This document shows, piece by piece, positions 47,685-58,951 of a stretch of DNA of 64,000 nucleotides; the stretch's first letter is position 1, and the number at the start of each line of letters is the position of its first letter. Source of the DNA: Eutypa lata (Eukaryota; Ascomycota; Sordariomycetes; Xylariales; Diatrypaceae); assembly GCA_022661535.1 (NCBI GenBank), contig JAKULF010000004.1:5208001-5272000 (forward strand), given 5' to 3'. Under the pieces are notes generated by a model. The model ran no database searches and was not told the DNA's origin. It saw only the letters and a program-made list of their open reading frames with translations. The translations under genes and the position numbers were made by a program.

Positions 47685-47835
47685 TTATAATTATTATATT
47701 TTAATTATAATTTATTATAAAATTAAATAAATTTAATTTAATTATTATTATATTAATTTATAAAAGTAAAGAAATTTAAAAATTTAAATAATAAACATTA
47801 TATACTTTATAAAAAAAAAATTATAATAAAAATTA
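47685..47835 (+). repeat. Right LTR of short element, RIP-mutated
   Basis: Fully RIP-converted partner of 46074-46228, offset by 1607 bp over most of its length. Confidence 0.75.
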
Positions 47836-47962
47836 TTTAACGTAATATAAAGTTTTTTATATTTTTTTTTATTATACATTTAAAGCTTAAAAATATAACG
47901 TCGTTTATATATTATAAAAGCATTTTTAAAATTATTTCGTTTATATAATACTTTTAAATTAT
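47836..47962 (-). pseudogene. TauD-like dioxygenase, middle piece trapped between two elements
   Basis: Single-copy gene sequence lying between the two LTR elements. Read on the minus strand in the frame entering from 55468, it still follows the TauD active-site region: NN-L-x-V-L-[H to Y]-x-R-N-x-F-K-N-A, i.e. the LHGRD-FEDA-like block, then Y-K-R-R-Y and L-stop-M where RRHLLRLW-M is expected. Nearly every change is G-to-A or C-to-T, including Trp to stop. It is therefore gene, not transposon, and has been RIP-mutated by proximity. Confidence 0.68.
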
Positions 47963-48109
47963 TATTACGGCATTAAATAAAATATATAAATTTATATCGA
48001 ATTTTTATATATATAATAACGTTATACGTTATTTAATTAAACTTTTTTATTTTATTTATATAATAATAATATATTTATTTTAACTTTATAATTTATTAAT
48101 ATTATAATA
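47963..48109 (+). repeat. 5' LTR of gypsy element
   Basis: RIP-converted copy of 55318-55467. Confidence 0.85.
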
Positions 48110-51100
48110 ATTTATTATATTTATAAATAAAACGAAATAAATACTTTTTATTATATTTTAAATATAATATTAAAACATTATTAAGTTATTATAAAACATT
48201 TATCGAATAATATAAATTACGTAAACTTTACGTTAAATATAAAAATTTCGTTAATAAATTATTTTTAATAAACGAAATATTTAAATATATATATTTTAAT
48301 TTAAGTATTTTTTAATAATTTTTTAATTTTCGTAATAATTATCGATAAATTAATAATAAACTTTATTCGTTTAATATATTATTTAAATTATAACGTTAAA
48401 AAAAAAATATTTTTTATTTTTTATTTTTATATAATTAAAAAAAAAACTTTAATTTATTTAAATTAAAGTTAATATATTATACAATTAATTTAATATTATT
48501 ATAATTAAAGTTATTTAATAACTTTACGTTAAAAACGAAATTTAATAACGTTTTTAAATTATAAAAAAATAAATCGAAATCGTAATATAAGCGTATAAAA
48601 ACCGAAAACGCGAAATAAAATAATTACGTTAATAATTAAACTTTAACGATTTATATAAAACGTTTAATTACTTTAACTTTATTATAAACTTATTATAATT
48701 AAATAAACGAAATAATAACGATTTTATAATTTTTATTTAAATTAATAAAATAAATTAACTTTAAGCTTAATTTTTTATTTTAACTTTATTATTTATTTTT
48801 TATTATTTAATAAACGAAAATAATAATAAATTATAATTTTAACGATTATATATTTTTAACGTTTAAGTTTTTAAAAAAAACGTTACGAATTTCGATAATC
48901 GTTAAAAAAAATATACGAATTAACGATTTATATTTTATTTAAAATTAACGATAAATCGATTTATTTATTTTAAATTAAAGAATTATATTATATATATAAC
49001 TTAACGATTATTAAATAATGTTTTTTTTAAAATTAAATTATATATAAATAAAGTAATTAAAGTATTATATAAACTTAATAAATAATTATATAAATAAAAA
49101 AATATAATTAATTTAATAATATATTTTAATAAAATTTACGTTATTATAAACGAATTTTTTATAATATATTATAATTTTCGTAATTTAATTTAAAATAATA
49201 AATCTTTTAACGATTTTTTAATAACTTTTAATTAATATATAAATTAAAATAAATTAACGTTAAAATTAAAAGTTATTACGTTTTAAAAAAAAGTTAATAA
49301 TAAATTAAAAAATTAATTAATAAATATCGTAAATTAATCGAAATATAACGATATTAAAAATTAAATTAATATGATTTAATAATTAATTAATAATATTATT
49401 AATCGAGCTTTTTACGTTTTATAAATTTATATATATATTAATTTAACTTTTATATAAAAACGCTTTATTTTTAATTTATTATTAAATAATTTTATAAATT
49501 TAAACGAAATTAATATAAATAAGTTTTTTAAAAGCTTTTTAAATAATAATAAAAAAGCTTAACGTAAAAAGAAAAGTTTATATTAATATTATAATAAATA
49601 CGATTATATTTCTTAAGTTTATTAAAAAAGAATTACGATTTAAAAAACGTATAACGTTATTTAATCGTCGTTTAAAAAAAAATAACATAACGAAAAACGT
49701 TTAATTTTTTAAAAAAAACGTAATTAAAAGTATTTCTTTTATTATTAAAACTTTATTTTTAAAAACTTATATATATAATTAATAAACTTTAATATATTAT
49801 TTTTATTTAATATAATAATAATTTAATTTAATAAAAAAATAATATTAATTTATATTATAATTAATAATAAATATTTTTTAATAAAATTTTTAAATAATAA
49901 TTTTATACGTTTAAAAAATATATTTAACTTGTTTTTATTAAAATTATAAATATTACGATTAATTAACGAAATCGTAATTAAATTAATAATATATTATTTA
50001 AAAATTAATTATATAATTAATTTAATTTAAAAAAAATAACTTTATATTAATAATTATTAAACGATTTTGATATAATTTTTAATTTATTATAATTACGTAA
50101 ATATAATTCGAATATTAATTAAATAATAAATATATTTTTCGTCGTTAATAATATAATAATAAAATTAAAATAATTTATTAAATTTAACTTTAATTTTAAC
50201 TTTTTATTTAATTTTAACTTTTTATTTTAATTTTAATTTTTTATTTAACTTTAACTTTATATTTAATTTCGATTTTACATTTAATTTTAATTTTTTATTA
50301 AATTTTTTTTATATTATTTAAATTAAATTATAACTTTAAAAAAACATTAATAATAAAAAGTTATTTATTTATAATTTTAATATTTTTAAGTTTTTAACGT
50401 TTTATAAAATAAAAAACGTTAAAATTAATAATATATTATTTTATAAATTTATAATTATAATAAATACGTTTTAAATTATTATTAATATTATTATAAAAAC
50501 GATATTATTTATAAACGAAATAATAAATATAACGTTAATTAACGTTTTACGAAAAATATTAATATAAAATAAAAACTTAAATTATAAAATAATATTATAT
50601 TATTTATAACTTTTTTATAATTAAATAACGAAAATCTTTTAATTACGATATATTATAAATAAAAATATTAAAAAGTATTTAAACGAAAAATTAACAATTA
50701 TAATAAATAAAATTTTAATTAAGCTTTTATTTAAATATTATAATTTAATACGAATTTTTTTATTTATTAACGTTAAAACGTTATTATTATATTAATTTTT
50801 TAATTATAAAATAAAACTTTTATTAAATTAAATATTATTATATTATAAGTTAAAAGTTATATTATTTAAAAAGTTATTTATTATACGAAAATATATTAAT
50901 AATTATTTAAAAAAAGAATTTATATAAATTAATAACTTTTTAATAATAACTTTTATTTTTTTCGTTAAAAAATCGAAAAGAAATATTTATATATATATTA
51001 ATTATAAAGGTTTAAATAACGTTATAATTAAAAACCGTTATTTTATTTTTTTAATTCGTAAAATTATTAATGCTTTTTATAAAATAAAAATCTTTATTAA

Positions 51101-54100
51101 ATTTAATATCGTTATAACGTTTAATCGTTTACGTATTATTTTAAATAAAAAATAAAAAATAACTTTTATTATTTATTTTAATTTATTTAAATATTTAATT
51201 ATAAATTTTAATATAATTAATATTTTTAATTTCTTTTAATATTATATAAATTATATTTTATTCGATTTATTTAATAAATTTTATATAATATATTTAAATA
51301 ATGTTTTAATTTATAATAAAAGTAAACGAAAATATTACGTTTATATAAAAAAAATATTACGTTATTTTATTAATATTAAATTAATTATTAATATTTAAAA
51401 ATATAAATTTAATATAATTAAAATACGATATTTAAATTTAATTATTTTAACGAATAATATTTAAATAAATTTTAAAAAATTAATTAATATATAAAGTTAA
51501 AAGTTATTTAAAACGTTATAAAAACTTTAATAATTTATTAACTTTTTAAACTTTTATTAACGATTTATTAAAAAGAAATTTAAAATAATATATTTATTAA
51601 CGAATTTAATAAATAAATTTAAATAATTAAGTTATTTTTTAATAATACGTTAATAATATTTAAATAATTTAAAAATGCGTTTTTATTCGTATTTATATTA
51701 ATTTATTATAATTTTAAAAAATAAACGATTTTAAAAATTAATGCTTTTAATTAAACGTTAAAAGAAATCTTTTTATAATATAACTTAATAAATTTTTTCG
51801 TTTTATCGTTTATTTTTTAATTAAATATAATATAACGAAATATAATTATAAAATTTATAATAAAAAGTTATTAATTATTATTAAAGTTTTTAAAAAATAA
51901 AAATTAAAGCTTTAAAAATTAAAAAAATTAATAAAAGTTATTACGAATTATAAAAACTTATAATATTTCGTTATTATTAAGTTATTAAATTAAAAATAAA
52001 TTAAATAATTAAAATTTCTTAATAATTTTAAATTTTATATTTTATATAAATTAAATTATAAAACGACGATTTTTAACGTATTATTTCGTTTTTTTAATAT
52101 AATATTAATAAATAATTAAAACTTTATTAATAAATAAATTATAAATCGTTATTATATTTTTTTATTTAAAAATAAATAAACGAAACTTTTTTAATTTTAT
52201 ATTTTAAACGTTTTATAATTAATAAACGAATTAATTAACGTCGTTTATATAACCTTTATATTTGCTTAAAATATATTAACGATATTAATAAATAATAAAT
52301 ATAAACGCTTTAAAATTAATATTTAAAAATAACTTAAAGTTATTAAAGTTAATTATAAAGTAATATAAAAACGAATTTATATTAAAAATAAATTATTTAT
52401 ATTTTTTAACGAAAAACTTTATTTTTAAATATTATATTATATTTATAATTTCGTTTTTAAAAATTATTTAAATCGTTATAAAACGTATAATTTATTTTAA
52501 CGAATTTATTATTAATCGTAATTATTTTATAACGTAATTATTTTCGTTTAAATATATTATTTTTATCGTTATACGAAAAACTTAAAAATAATTTTAATAA
52601 AAACTTTAAACTTTTTATTCGTATTATTTCGTTTATAAAAAAATATCTTTATTAATTATATTAATTTATTATCGCTTTATAAATAATAAAATTATATATA
52701 TAAATATATTTTCGTTATTATTAATTAATTAACGAAAATAAAATATTTCGTTTTAATATTTAATATAATAATATTTAATTTAATTAACGCTTTTATTATA
52801 TAAATATATCGTTTTTATAAAACGTTATTTAATATTATATTAAATAAAAATATATAATTTATATTTATTTTTTAATAAAAGTTTAATAAAAAGTTAAATA
52901 TTACGTTTAATACTTCGTTAATATATTATTTAAAATTTAATAATTAAATGAAAATAATAAATATAATTATAAAATAATATTTTTAAATTTATTATACTTT
53001 TTATTAAAATAATTAAATCGATTAATTTTTATTAATAAAATTTATATAAAATAATTACGCGTTAAAAATTATTAAAATCTTTTCGTTTTTTACGAATTAT
53101 AACTTTAACTTTATAATAAATACGAAATTAATTCGCTTATAATTCGTTTTTAAAACGATTATATAATAATAAAAAATAAAAAACGTAACGTAAATAATTA
53201 ATTAAATTAAATGAATTTTTAAATAAATTTATATATTTATAATAAAAGTTTAAAAACGATAATAAAAATTTATAAATTAATATTACTTTAATATTAAAAT
53301 GTTTTTTATAAAAAATAAAGTTTAAATTAATATAAAATATATAAAAATTAATAAATTTATTTTAAAATTTAATAATAAATAATTAAAACTTTATTTTATT
53401 ATTAAAATATATTTTTAAATTATTATCGTTAAATTATTATTTTATTTAAAAATATTTTTTATTTTTTATATTTTTTTAATATTATATAATTTTTTAAATT
53501 TATTTAATTAAATTATTATTAATAAAAAATAAAATAATTATATAAAAAATATCGTTTTAATTATAAAATAAAACTTAAAAAAACTTAAATAATATTTTCG
53601 AAATATAACGAATTTTAAATTAATTAAAAATAAATTAAAATATTATATTAAATAATATAAATTATATTTAACGATTTAAAAATTAATAATAAAATTATAA
53701 AATTATAATAACGAAATAATTAAGTTTTATTTTAAGTATTTAATTAAATTAAAATCGTTAAATTAAATATTATTTTTATTATAAAAAAAAAATATAAATT
53801 ATTAAAAAAAAAATTAATATTATTATATTAATTTTTAATAAACGAAAAATATTAAAATAAGTTTTATAAACTTTAACGATAATTAAATAAAAAAAAATAT
53901 ATATTTTAAAATTAAAATTATTTATTTTATATTAAAGAAAATCGAATAAATATTAAAATTTTTATATTATTAAAACGCTTTAATAATAAAACGTTATTAA
54001 ATTATAATAATATATAAATCGATTATTATAAAACGATAAAAATAATTAAAATATAATTTAAAAAAAAAACGAAAACGAAAAACGTTATTATATTAACGTT

Positions 54101-55317
54101 TATAATAACTTATTTTTAAATATTTAAAAAAATCGTTTTAATTTTTAAATAAAAACTTTAAAAAATAAAAACTTAAATTAAATAATTAACGTTATTATAA
54201 CGTAAGTAATATTTCGTTATTATTTTTTAATTTTATTAAATATTTTCGCTTTATAATATATATTAACGAAATAAATATAATATAATATAATTTATTAATA
54301 TTTACGTTATTAAATTAAAAATAAAAAATTAAAGTTTATTAAAAAATATAACGTTTTATAATTTATTAATTATATGTAATTATTTAAAATACGCGTTAAT
54401 ATTATTTTAATATTATAACGATTAAATATTTTATATTTATTTAACTTTAATCGTATTTATTATTTTAAAAATAAAATAATAAGTTTTTTTAATCGTTTTA
54501 AAAAAAATATAAAATTAATTTATTAATTTTACGAAAAAAATACGAAAATTTAAAACGTAAATAAAAATTAAACTTTTTTAAATATTAATAATTAATTTAT
54601 TATATTAATTAATTTATTTTACGAAAAAGTATAATATTTATTTAAAAATAACGAAAAGATTTAAAGTTATATTTATTATATTAATAATAATTTATATAAA
54701 TCGTTAATTTTTTATTAATTTTTATTTAACGAAATTATTATAAAAAGTTATTATTATATATAACTTTATAAAACTTTTTACGTTATTTATAAAAGTTATA
54801 TAACGTTTTTTTAATAAAAAAAAATAATAATTAAACGTAAATATAACGCTTTTTACGATATTATAATAAATTATATTATAACGAAAATATTATATATAAA
54901 ATATAATAAGTTTTTATAAAATAACGAAATTATAAAAAAAAAGTAATTATTTTAAAATTAAAATATAAACGAAATAATTAATATTATCGAAAAATTAAAG
55001 AATTATAATAAATTAATAATAATAAAAAAATATTTTAATAATATTTTTTTAATTTTTTAAAAACGAAACGATATATAAAAAATTTAAATAATATTATTTA
55101 AAAAAAAATTTCTTTTTTTATTTTATACGAATTTCTTTTTTATTACTTAAATTATTATAAAAGTTATATATTTTTTTTATATAATTATTTAATATTACGT
55201 TATAAGTTTTTTTAAAATTTTTATAAATAATATATTTTTAAATAACTTTATAATTATTCGTTTATATTTAATTTATTAATATAATTACGAATAATTATTT
55301 TAAAAAAAAAGATTTAT

Positions 55318-55467
55318 TATTACGATATTAAGTAAAATGCACGGGCTTATACCGGATTCCTGTATATATAATGGCGTTACGCGCTATTTAATTAAACTTT
55401 TTTCTTTCTTTTTTCGTATAATAACAATATACTTATTTTAACCTTATAATTCATCGGTGCCGTGACA
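55318..55467 (+). repeat. 3' LTR of gypsy element
   Basis: Largely unmutated from about 55332 to its end, preserving the ancestral LTR sequence. Ends CCGTGACA before ATTAT. Confidence 0.88.
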
Positions 55468-56130
55468 ATTATTGAATAAAAGTATATCGCCTGGGCCTAG
55501 CGACATAGCCAAGCCGTGCTTCTCAGCAACAAAATGTATCAAATCGAATGCCTCTGCCTGCTCTTCTGTCATGGCAGGAAGGCTAGGTGATGGGGGTAAT
55601 TGCCAGATTCCATGATGTTTTGACGTGAGAAACAGAAGAAGGGAGTTTATATAGAGTCATTACTGAAAAGTGTTGGCATCCTGGAACTGCAAACTGGCCC
55701 TGAGCGGAATACCATGTCTCTAAGACCAATAATCATAATACAGGACTGTTTTCGTGTTTACCCGTGTCGGAACGGGAGTGACGCTGCAATGCTTCAAGAC
55801 CGTATTACAGGCTAGTATTAGAGGGAAGCATCACCAATGGTTGCTGCTTCAGATTATTCAATGTGACGGAGATCCTCACGCATTATGGCGTTGCTTCCAT
55901 GCAAGTATATCCGACAAGTCACGCTCAAGACAGCCAAACGTCACCTGGCCCTACGTACAAGAAGCTCCTTGAAACATTGGAGGGGTAGATCATTGTTGTG
56001 CGATGCTTCATAGCTCCTGACGGCTGATTACCTCTGTGAGACCAAACCAATTCATCAGGGTGTAGTAGATGACGTTCTCCAAGAAAAGCACTATGGTAGT
56101 AGGAGAAAAAAGCCATTACCACGCTTACTA
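55468..56130 (-). pseudogene. TauD/TfdA-like dioxygenase, N-terminal relic
   Basis: Read on the minus strand, 55468-55640 is clearly TauD-type: SLPAMTEEQAEAFDLIHF, VAEKHGLAM then LGPGDILLFNN, matching the LTEAQAEALD-HF and GDI-FINN blocks before the iron-binding His. Further out the frame is broken by stops and shifts, but pieces persist: FSRQ-like text near 55640, NAIMREDLRHIE near 55880 and FLYVGPGDVWLS near 55930. These enzymes use Fe(II) and 2-oxoglutarate to hydroxylate small molecules. The gene is cut at 55467 by the gypsy element exactly at the NN before the active-site helix, and continues at 47962 and 46073. The extent of the N-terminal side is approximate. Confidence 0.7.
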
Positions 56131-56324
56131 TGACGCCCAGAACTATGAAAACTAGGATATAAATTTATAAGCCATCTGCTTTCTTTCATGCCGTAACGCT
56201 GGTCTCTTTGGTGATTATTAGATAATAATAAGATAATCTGATGGTAAATCTCAATCATGTAATGCTTAGGAAAAAGGTATGAGATTTATAAATATTTATT
56301 TGATTCAAAGCTGACCTATCAGAC

Positions 56325-57146
56325 CTACTGACTATACTTGTCGCCAGTTCCCCTCTGGACAGGCTCTCTAGCTGCAATGCGGTCAATCCACTTCAACAAG
56401 TTGGGGAAAGGCTTCACCTCTTCTTCGGTGAAGCCGCTGCGCTGCCAGTTCTTGACCCACGACCAAGCCTTGATGTCAGCAGCGCTGTATTTTCCCTTGC
56501 CCTTGCCGGCAAGGTAGTCCTTAGGCTCACCGCCCAGGTAGATACCGCTTAGCTGAATCTCGAGAACTCCAAACACTCTGAGGGTCTCGTTTCTGAAGCG
56601 GTTAATGGCGTCTACATGTCGTTAGCGCTAGTCAATAGTCATATTACGAGATACATATACACGTATTACAGGGGTTATAAGGAACAATAGAAACTTACAA
56701 GGGATCTTCTCCGGGGCGACTCTCGAGAAATGGTTGACCTGTCCCTGGTAGGGAGCGCCGCCACCGTGCCAGAAGAACAGCCACTGCAGGACCTCGTTCT
56801 GCTCGAGCGGGTCCGCGAAGCCGAACTTGTTCTCCTTGTCGTAGAACTGGAGCAGGTACAGCAGCTGAGCCGACGTCTCGATGACGGGGAACGGCGGGCT
56901 CTGGCTGTTGTCGACCAAGGTAGGGATGCGCCCGTTCGGGTTCAGGCGCAGGAACCACTCCTTCTTCTGCTCGTTGGTCGAGATGTTGATGAGCGTCGTG
57001 CCCCACGTCAGCCCGTAGGCGTCGGCGAGCTCCTCGAGCAGGATCTGCGTCGCTTGGCCGTTTGGCGTGTTCTGCGTGATGAGGTGCAAGCCCTTGGCCG
57101 AGGAGACGTCCTTGGGCGTCTCGGCGATGTAGAGGTGGTCTGCCAT
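56325..57146 (-). CDS. Glutathione S-transferase, Ure2-like
   Basis: Two exons, 56699-57146 and 56325-56611, with an 87-nt intron (GTAAGT, branch GCTAAC, GTAG), give 244 aa. The N-terminal thioredoxin-like domain opens LHLITQNTPNGQATQILLEEL and contains NPNGRIPTLVD with VIETSAQLLYLL (the cis-Pro and glutathione-binding ES/ET site). The C-terminal helical domain includes LQWLFFWHGGGAPYQGQ and DIKAWSWVKNWQ. Order and motifs match the fungal Ure2p-like/GST class used in detoxification and redox defence. No targeting signal. Its neighbour is a D-amino-acid oxidase; no functional link is evident. Confidence 0.92.
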
Positions 57147-57259
57147 TGCTGCTGTTTTCTGTCTGTTTTGCTATTTCTAAGAGGAGACTGGAAGTGCACT
57201 ATGGTTTATCTAGAGGCGGGGAGTTGGATATTGCATTTCGACGAGGGGGGAGACATGCT

Positions 57260-57269
57260 TATATATATA
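57260..57269 (-). promoter_or_regulatory. TATA-like box of the GST gene
   Basis: GTATATATAT on the minus strand about 115 bp upstream of ATG 57146. Confidence 0.4.
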
Positions 57270-57417
57270 CATCCGCTAATAGCGTTAATGCCGGCTGCTA
57301 CGTTCGGGAACTCACATTTAGTGTAATTGCCAGTGGATCATCGATCTAAAAAAATTACCAGGGAGTATTTACGGCCTGTCGTTTTATTATAAATCAACAT
57401 CGCAATCCTTCATCGGA

Positions 57418-57460
57418 ATAGTGCAATTGGTAATCGCACCTGAGTTTGTAATCTCAATGC
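57418..57460 (+). tRNA. Truncated tRNA-Thr-like fragment
   Basis: ATAGTGCAATTGGTAATCGC matches the A box and D arm of a tRNA, with the GTGC...GCAC stem intact, followed by an anticodon arm with TGT (Thr) in an 8-base loop. There is no T arm or B box after it, so it is a 5' fragment, not a functional gene. Confidence 0.45.
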
Positions 57461-57777
57461 GGGGTATTAGCCACCACAGCTAGCATGATGAGACGTATGG
57501 CGTCAATGACGGCATAGTCATCGATATTACATTGGAGCATCACCGCGGTCTAAAACCCGTGGGCATGTACAAAAGGGGTAAGTCTGGCAGTCTGGATTAC
57601 GAAATCTACCGGCTACTAGCTAATTTGGCTCGACGTTTTTATAGGTTACTTCCTGTCAACGAAGTTACCTCGCCGAATGTCATCACCAATTATCAAAGAG
57701 ATATGGTGAGATACGATGAGATGCGGTATCTAGAATATTCTAAATTATACATAAACTACTAAGCGCGTTTGGATATA

Positions 57778-58951
57778 CTACAACCTGGAGTCTCTAGAAG
57801 GCCTGAGGTGTTCTGCCAGCAACTTTGCGACACCCTCAGCGACACCCCAACTCAGCTCATAGCCACGGCCGCCGAGGCCATACGCATGAATGACACACTT
57901 GTTTCCAGCTGTCTTTTCTTTTTCTAACCTCATACCACCTTTGCGCGTTGGTCTCCTACCAACGATATCTTGGATGACCTTGAGTTCGCTCGCATTTCCC
58001 AACACATGTGGGAATGCTGTAGTGAAAGTCTGAAGCAGCCGAGCACGTGTCTCTGGTGACGGGTTTGGGTTCCAATCATTGGGCTCTTTCGTACCGCCGA
58101 TGATGGTGCCCCCTTCGAAGTTGCGCGGAATGCAGAAGGCCCAGGAACCGTCCGCGTTCTGCCGTGTGATAGTTGCCGGACACAACTTATTGGCGACAAG
58201 ACAGGTTTGGCCTATATTATCTGTTAGTCGAACCAATTTAATGATACCCGGGGATTCAGACAAACCTCGAGTTATAAACACGTTTTCGTCCCCAAACCCA
58301 TTCCCGGATGCATTGATAACGACATCAACGGGATCTAGCTCCTTCATAGCAAAAATCTCCACGGGGTCTCGGACCTCCTTTTTCACGACCTTGCCCCCAG
58401 CGAAGACGAACTTCCGAAGGAGAAAGCTGCAGTAAACCATCGTGCTCAGACACCACGTATCGTACTCGCAGCCCCACTTGACCTTGTCCGGAAGCTCCTC
58501 GGGTCTGAGCAGACGGAACTGCTCCAACCCCATATTCTCGGCTTTCTCTTCCGTGAGAGCGAGGTACTGGGGACCGGGCGCCTCGAGGTACTCGATGCCC
58601 TTCATGAAAGTGAGCCCAGCCTCGGGGTAATACTTGTGCAGCGCGCGCATGTGAGCGAACGTCGTGATGCTCATGGCGTGCTCCTTCTCTTCCATCGCGT
58701 TAGTCGGCGGGACCACGCGGTTGTGCGCCCCGGCCCATGGCGACGTGTAGTTAATTTGTGTTATCGGGTCGATGGTCTCGAAGGGACCGGGGAAGTCCCG
58801 GGCCACGATCGTCACCTTGTGCCCTTCCCTTTGGATCAGCAGCGCCGAGCTGAGGCCGATAACTCCGGCGCTGCGGAGTTCGTAAGACCGAGGTGATCGA
58901 CACGGAGGAACGGAATGTTATTACCTACCCAAGCACAACGACATGTGACAT
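57778..58951 (-). CDS. D-amino-acid oxidase (peroxisomal)
   Basis: Three exons: a 23-bp first exon 58929-58951, then 58266-58870 and 57778-58211, giving 353 aa. Introns of 58 nt (GTAGGT...CGCAG) and 54 nt (GTTTGT...TATAG). Splicing the tiny first exon yields MSHVVVLG-AGVIGLSSALL, the FAD-binding GxGxxG start that is otherwise missing. Further marks: VDVVINASGNGFGDENVF, GQTCLVAN, and GLGGRGYELSWGVAEGVAKL near the C terminus, where DAO flavin contacts lie. It oxidatively deaminates D-amino acids to keto acids, ammonia and peroxide. The protein ends SRL, a type 1 peroxisomal signal, consistent with peroxide disposal there. Confidence 0.92.

Larger units (their letters stand above)
46074..47835 (+). 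mobile_element. Short LTR element (1.76 kb), probably non-autonomous
   Basis: Bounded by direct repeats 46074-46228 (155 bp) and 47685-47835 (151 bp); flanks are TCCAA on the left and its RIP form TTTAA on the right. Repeats align with a single 4-bp gap and otherwise mostly C/T and G/A changes. The 1.46-kb interior has no reverse-transcriptase landmark I can see and is too short for gag-pol, so this looks like a TRIM/LARD-type or deleted element. The left LTR and first ~310 bp of interior keep normal composition; from about 46550 rightward everything is RIP-saturated. Orientation is uncertain (LTR ends TTGTGG...ATCA read plus). The LTR is unlike those of the adjacent gypsy element. Confidence 0.75.
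47963..55467 (+). mobile_element. Ty3/gypsy LTR retrotransposon (7.5 kb), RIP-mutated
   Basis: LTRs 47963-48109 (147 bp) and 55318-55467 (150 bp), differing by one 3-bp gap and C/T or G/A changes; ATTAT duplication at 47958-47962 and 55468-55472. LTR ends correspond to TGTCACGG...CCGTGACA. A purine run ending AAAAAAAAAGA precedes the 3' LTR, fitting plus orientation. Despite total AT conversion, the plus strand at 50971-51420 follows gypsy reverse transcriptase: the I-K-N-R-Y block, then YLDD degraded to YLNN at 51291-51302 followed by VLIY-K-K. RNase H text (VITNYKNL-YF) appears near 51937-52000. RT 3 kb from the left end and RNase H after it match Ty3/gypsy order. Confidence 0.88.
57147..57777. 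other. Intergenic with tRNA fragment
   Basis: Holds the GST promoter and a tRNA-like fragment (57418-57460). No protein gene seen. Confidence 0.5.

Noticed and set aside
47963..55467. Gypsy element nested inside the short LTR element
   Set aside because: The short element ends at 47835 and 122 bp of TauD gene lies between, so the two are neighbours in one gene, not nested.
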